6,240 bases of DNA from Pseudomonadota bacterium. Lineage in GTDB: Bacteria > Pseudomonadota > Alphaproteobacteria > Rhizobiales > Devosiaceae. Location of the stretch: assembly GCA_023427545.1 (NCBI GenBank), contig JAEZBF010000132.1, forward strand, positions 1-6,240, read 5' to 3'. The translations under genes were made by a program, and so were the position numbers. Below, piece by piece: positions 6,155 to 6,240 of this stretch; position 1 is the stretch's first letter; each line of letters starts with the position of its first letter. The notes under the pieces were generated by a model. It did not search any database. It saw only the letters and a program-made list of their open reading frames with translations, and was not told the DNA's origin.

Positions 6155-6240
6155 ATGGCCAGCGTAACACTCGAGAAGCTCACCAAGACCTATGCGGGCG
6201 GCGCCCCGGGGGGGGGGCCCCCCGGGGCACCCGCCGGGGG
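6155..6240 (+). CDS. Probable ABC transporter ATPase (UgpC/MalK-like), 3' truncated
   Basis: ATG at 6155 lies 24 bases after the second permease, with GGAG at 6142-6145 as ribosome binding site. The first residues, MASVTLEKLTKTYAGG, match the usual opening of UgpC/MsmX-type ATPases (M-A-x-V-x-L-x-x-L-x-K-x-Y), the expected next gene of a CUT1 operon. The window ends before any Walker motif. From about residue 17 the translation is only Gly, Pro and Ala because of the abnormal G/C-rich bases from 6204 on, so the last ~12 codons should not be trusted. Confidence 0.75.
   Translation, partial: MASVTLEKLTKTYAGGAPGGGPPGAPAG
6204..6240. other. Low-complexity G/C homopolymer block at window end, probable assembly artefact
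   Basis: The bases run CCCC, ten G, six C, GGGG and more G/C, with a single A among the last 37 bases. Nothing else in the window looks like this, and it falls where a conserved ATPase N-terminus should continue. It is most simply explained as sequencing or contig-edge error rather than real sequence. Confidence 0.7.

Overview
The window is about 6.2 kb of high-GC, densely coding DNA. Codon use, gene style and the gene set suggest an alphaproteobacterium, probably of the Hyphomicrobiales (rhizobial) type. That placement is an inference from style; no taxonomic marker is present. The last ~37 bases are an unnatural G/C homopolymer block, so the window probably ends at a contig edge.

Layout: (1) 3-605 (+), the 3' part of an RraA-like / HMG-CHA aldolase family gene. 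(2) 602-2074 (-), a complete M81-family (MlrC-type) metallopeptidase gene converging on it, with the two stop codons overlapping inside a single CTAG. (3) 2075-2768, a ~694-bp divergent intergenic region with no recognisable protein gene. It holds two copies of an 18-bp palindromic operator (2171-2188 and 2603-2620), a candidate promoter at the second copy, several hairpins, and a 42-codon ORF behind a strong Shine-Dalgarno sequence. (4) 2769 to the window end (+), a CUT1-type carbohydrate ABC importer operon: substrate-binding protein, two MalF/MalG-like permeases overlapping by 14 bp, and the first codons of what is most likely the ATPase gene.

The genes look like one catabolic and uptake locus. 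The binding protein and permeases would import a small solute. The M81 hydrolase and the RraA-like lyase would act on it or a derivative. The shared operator on both sides of the divergent region suggests one regulator controls both directions, but no regulator gene lies in the window. Within the transport operon, a strong intrinsic terminator lies between the binding-protein gene and the first permease, as expected where the binding protein is made in excess. The substrate cannot be deduced from the sequence.

I saw no CRISPR array, tRNA, rRNA, insertion sequence or phage gene. The most useful observations are the paired operators, the internal terminator, and the M81 + RraA + CUT1 gene combination. 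I do not see convincing evidence of a wholly new kind of system.
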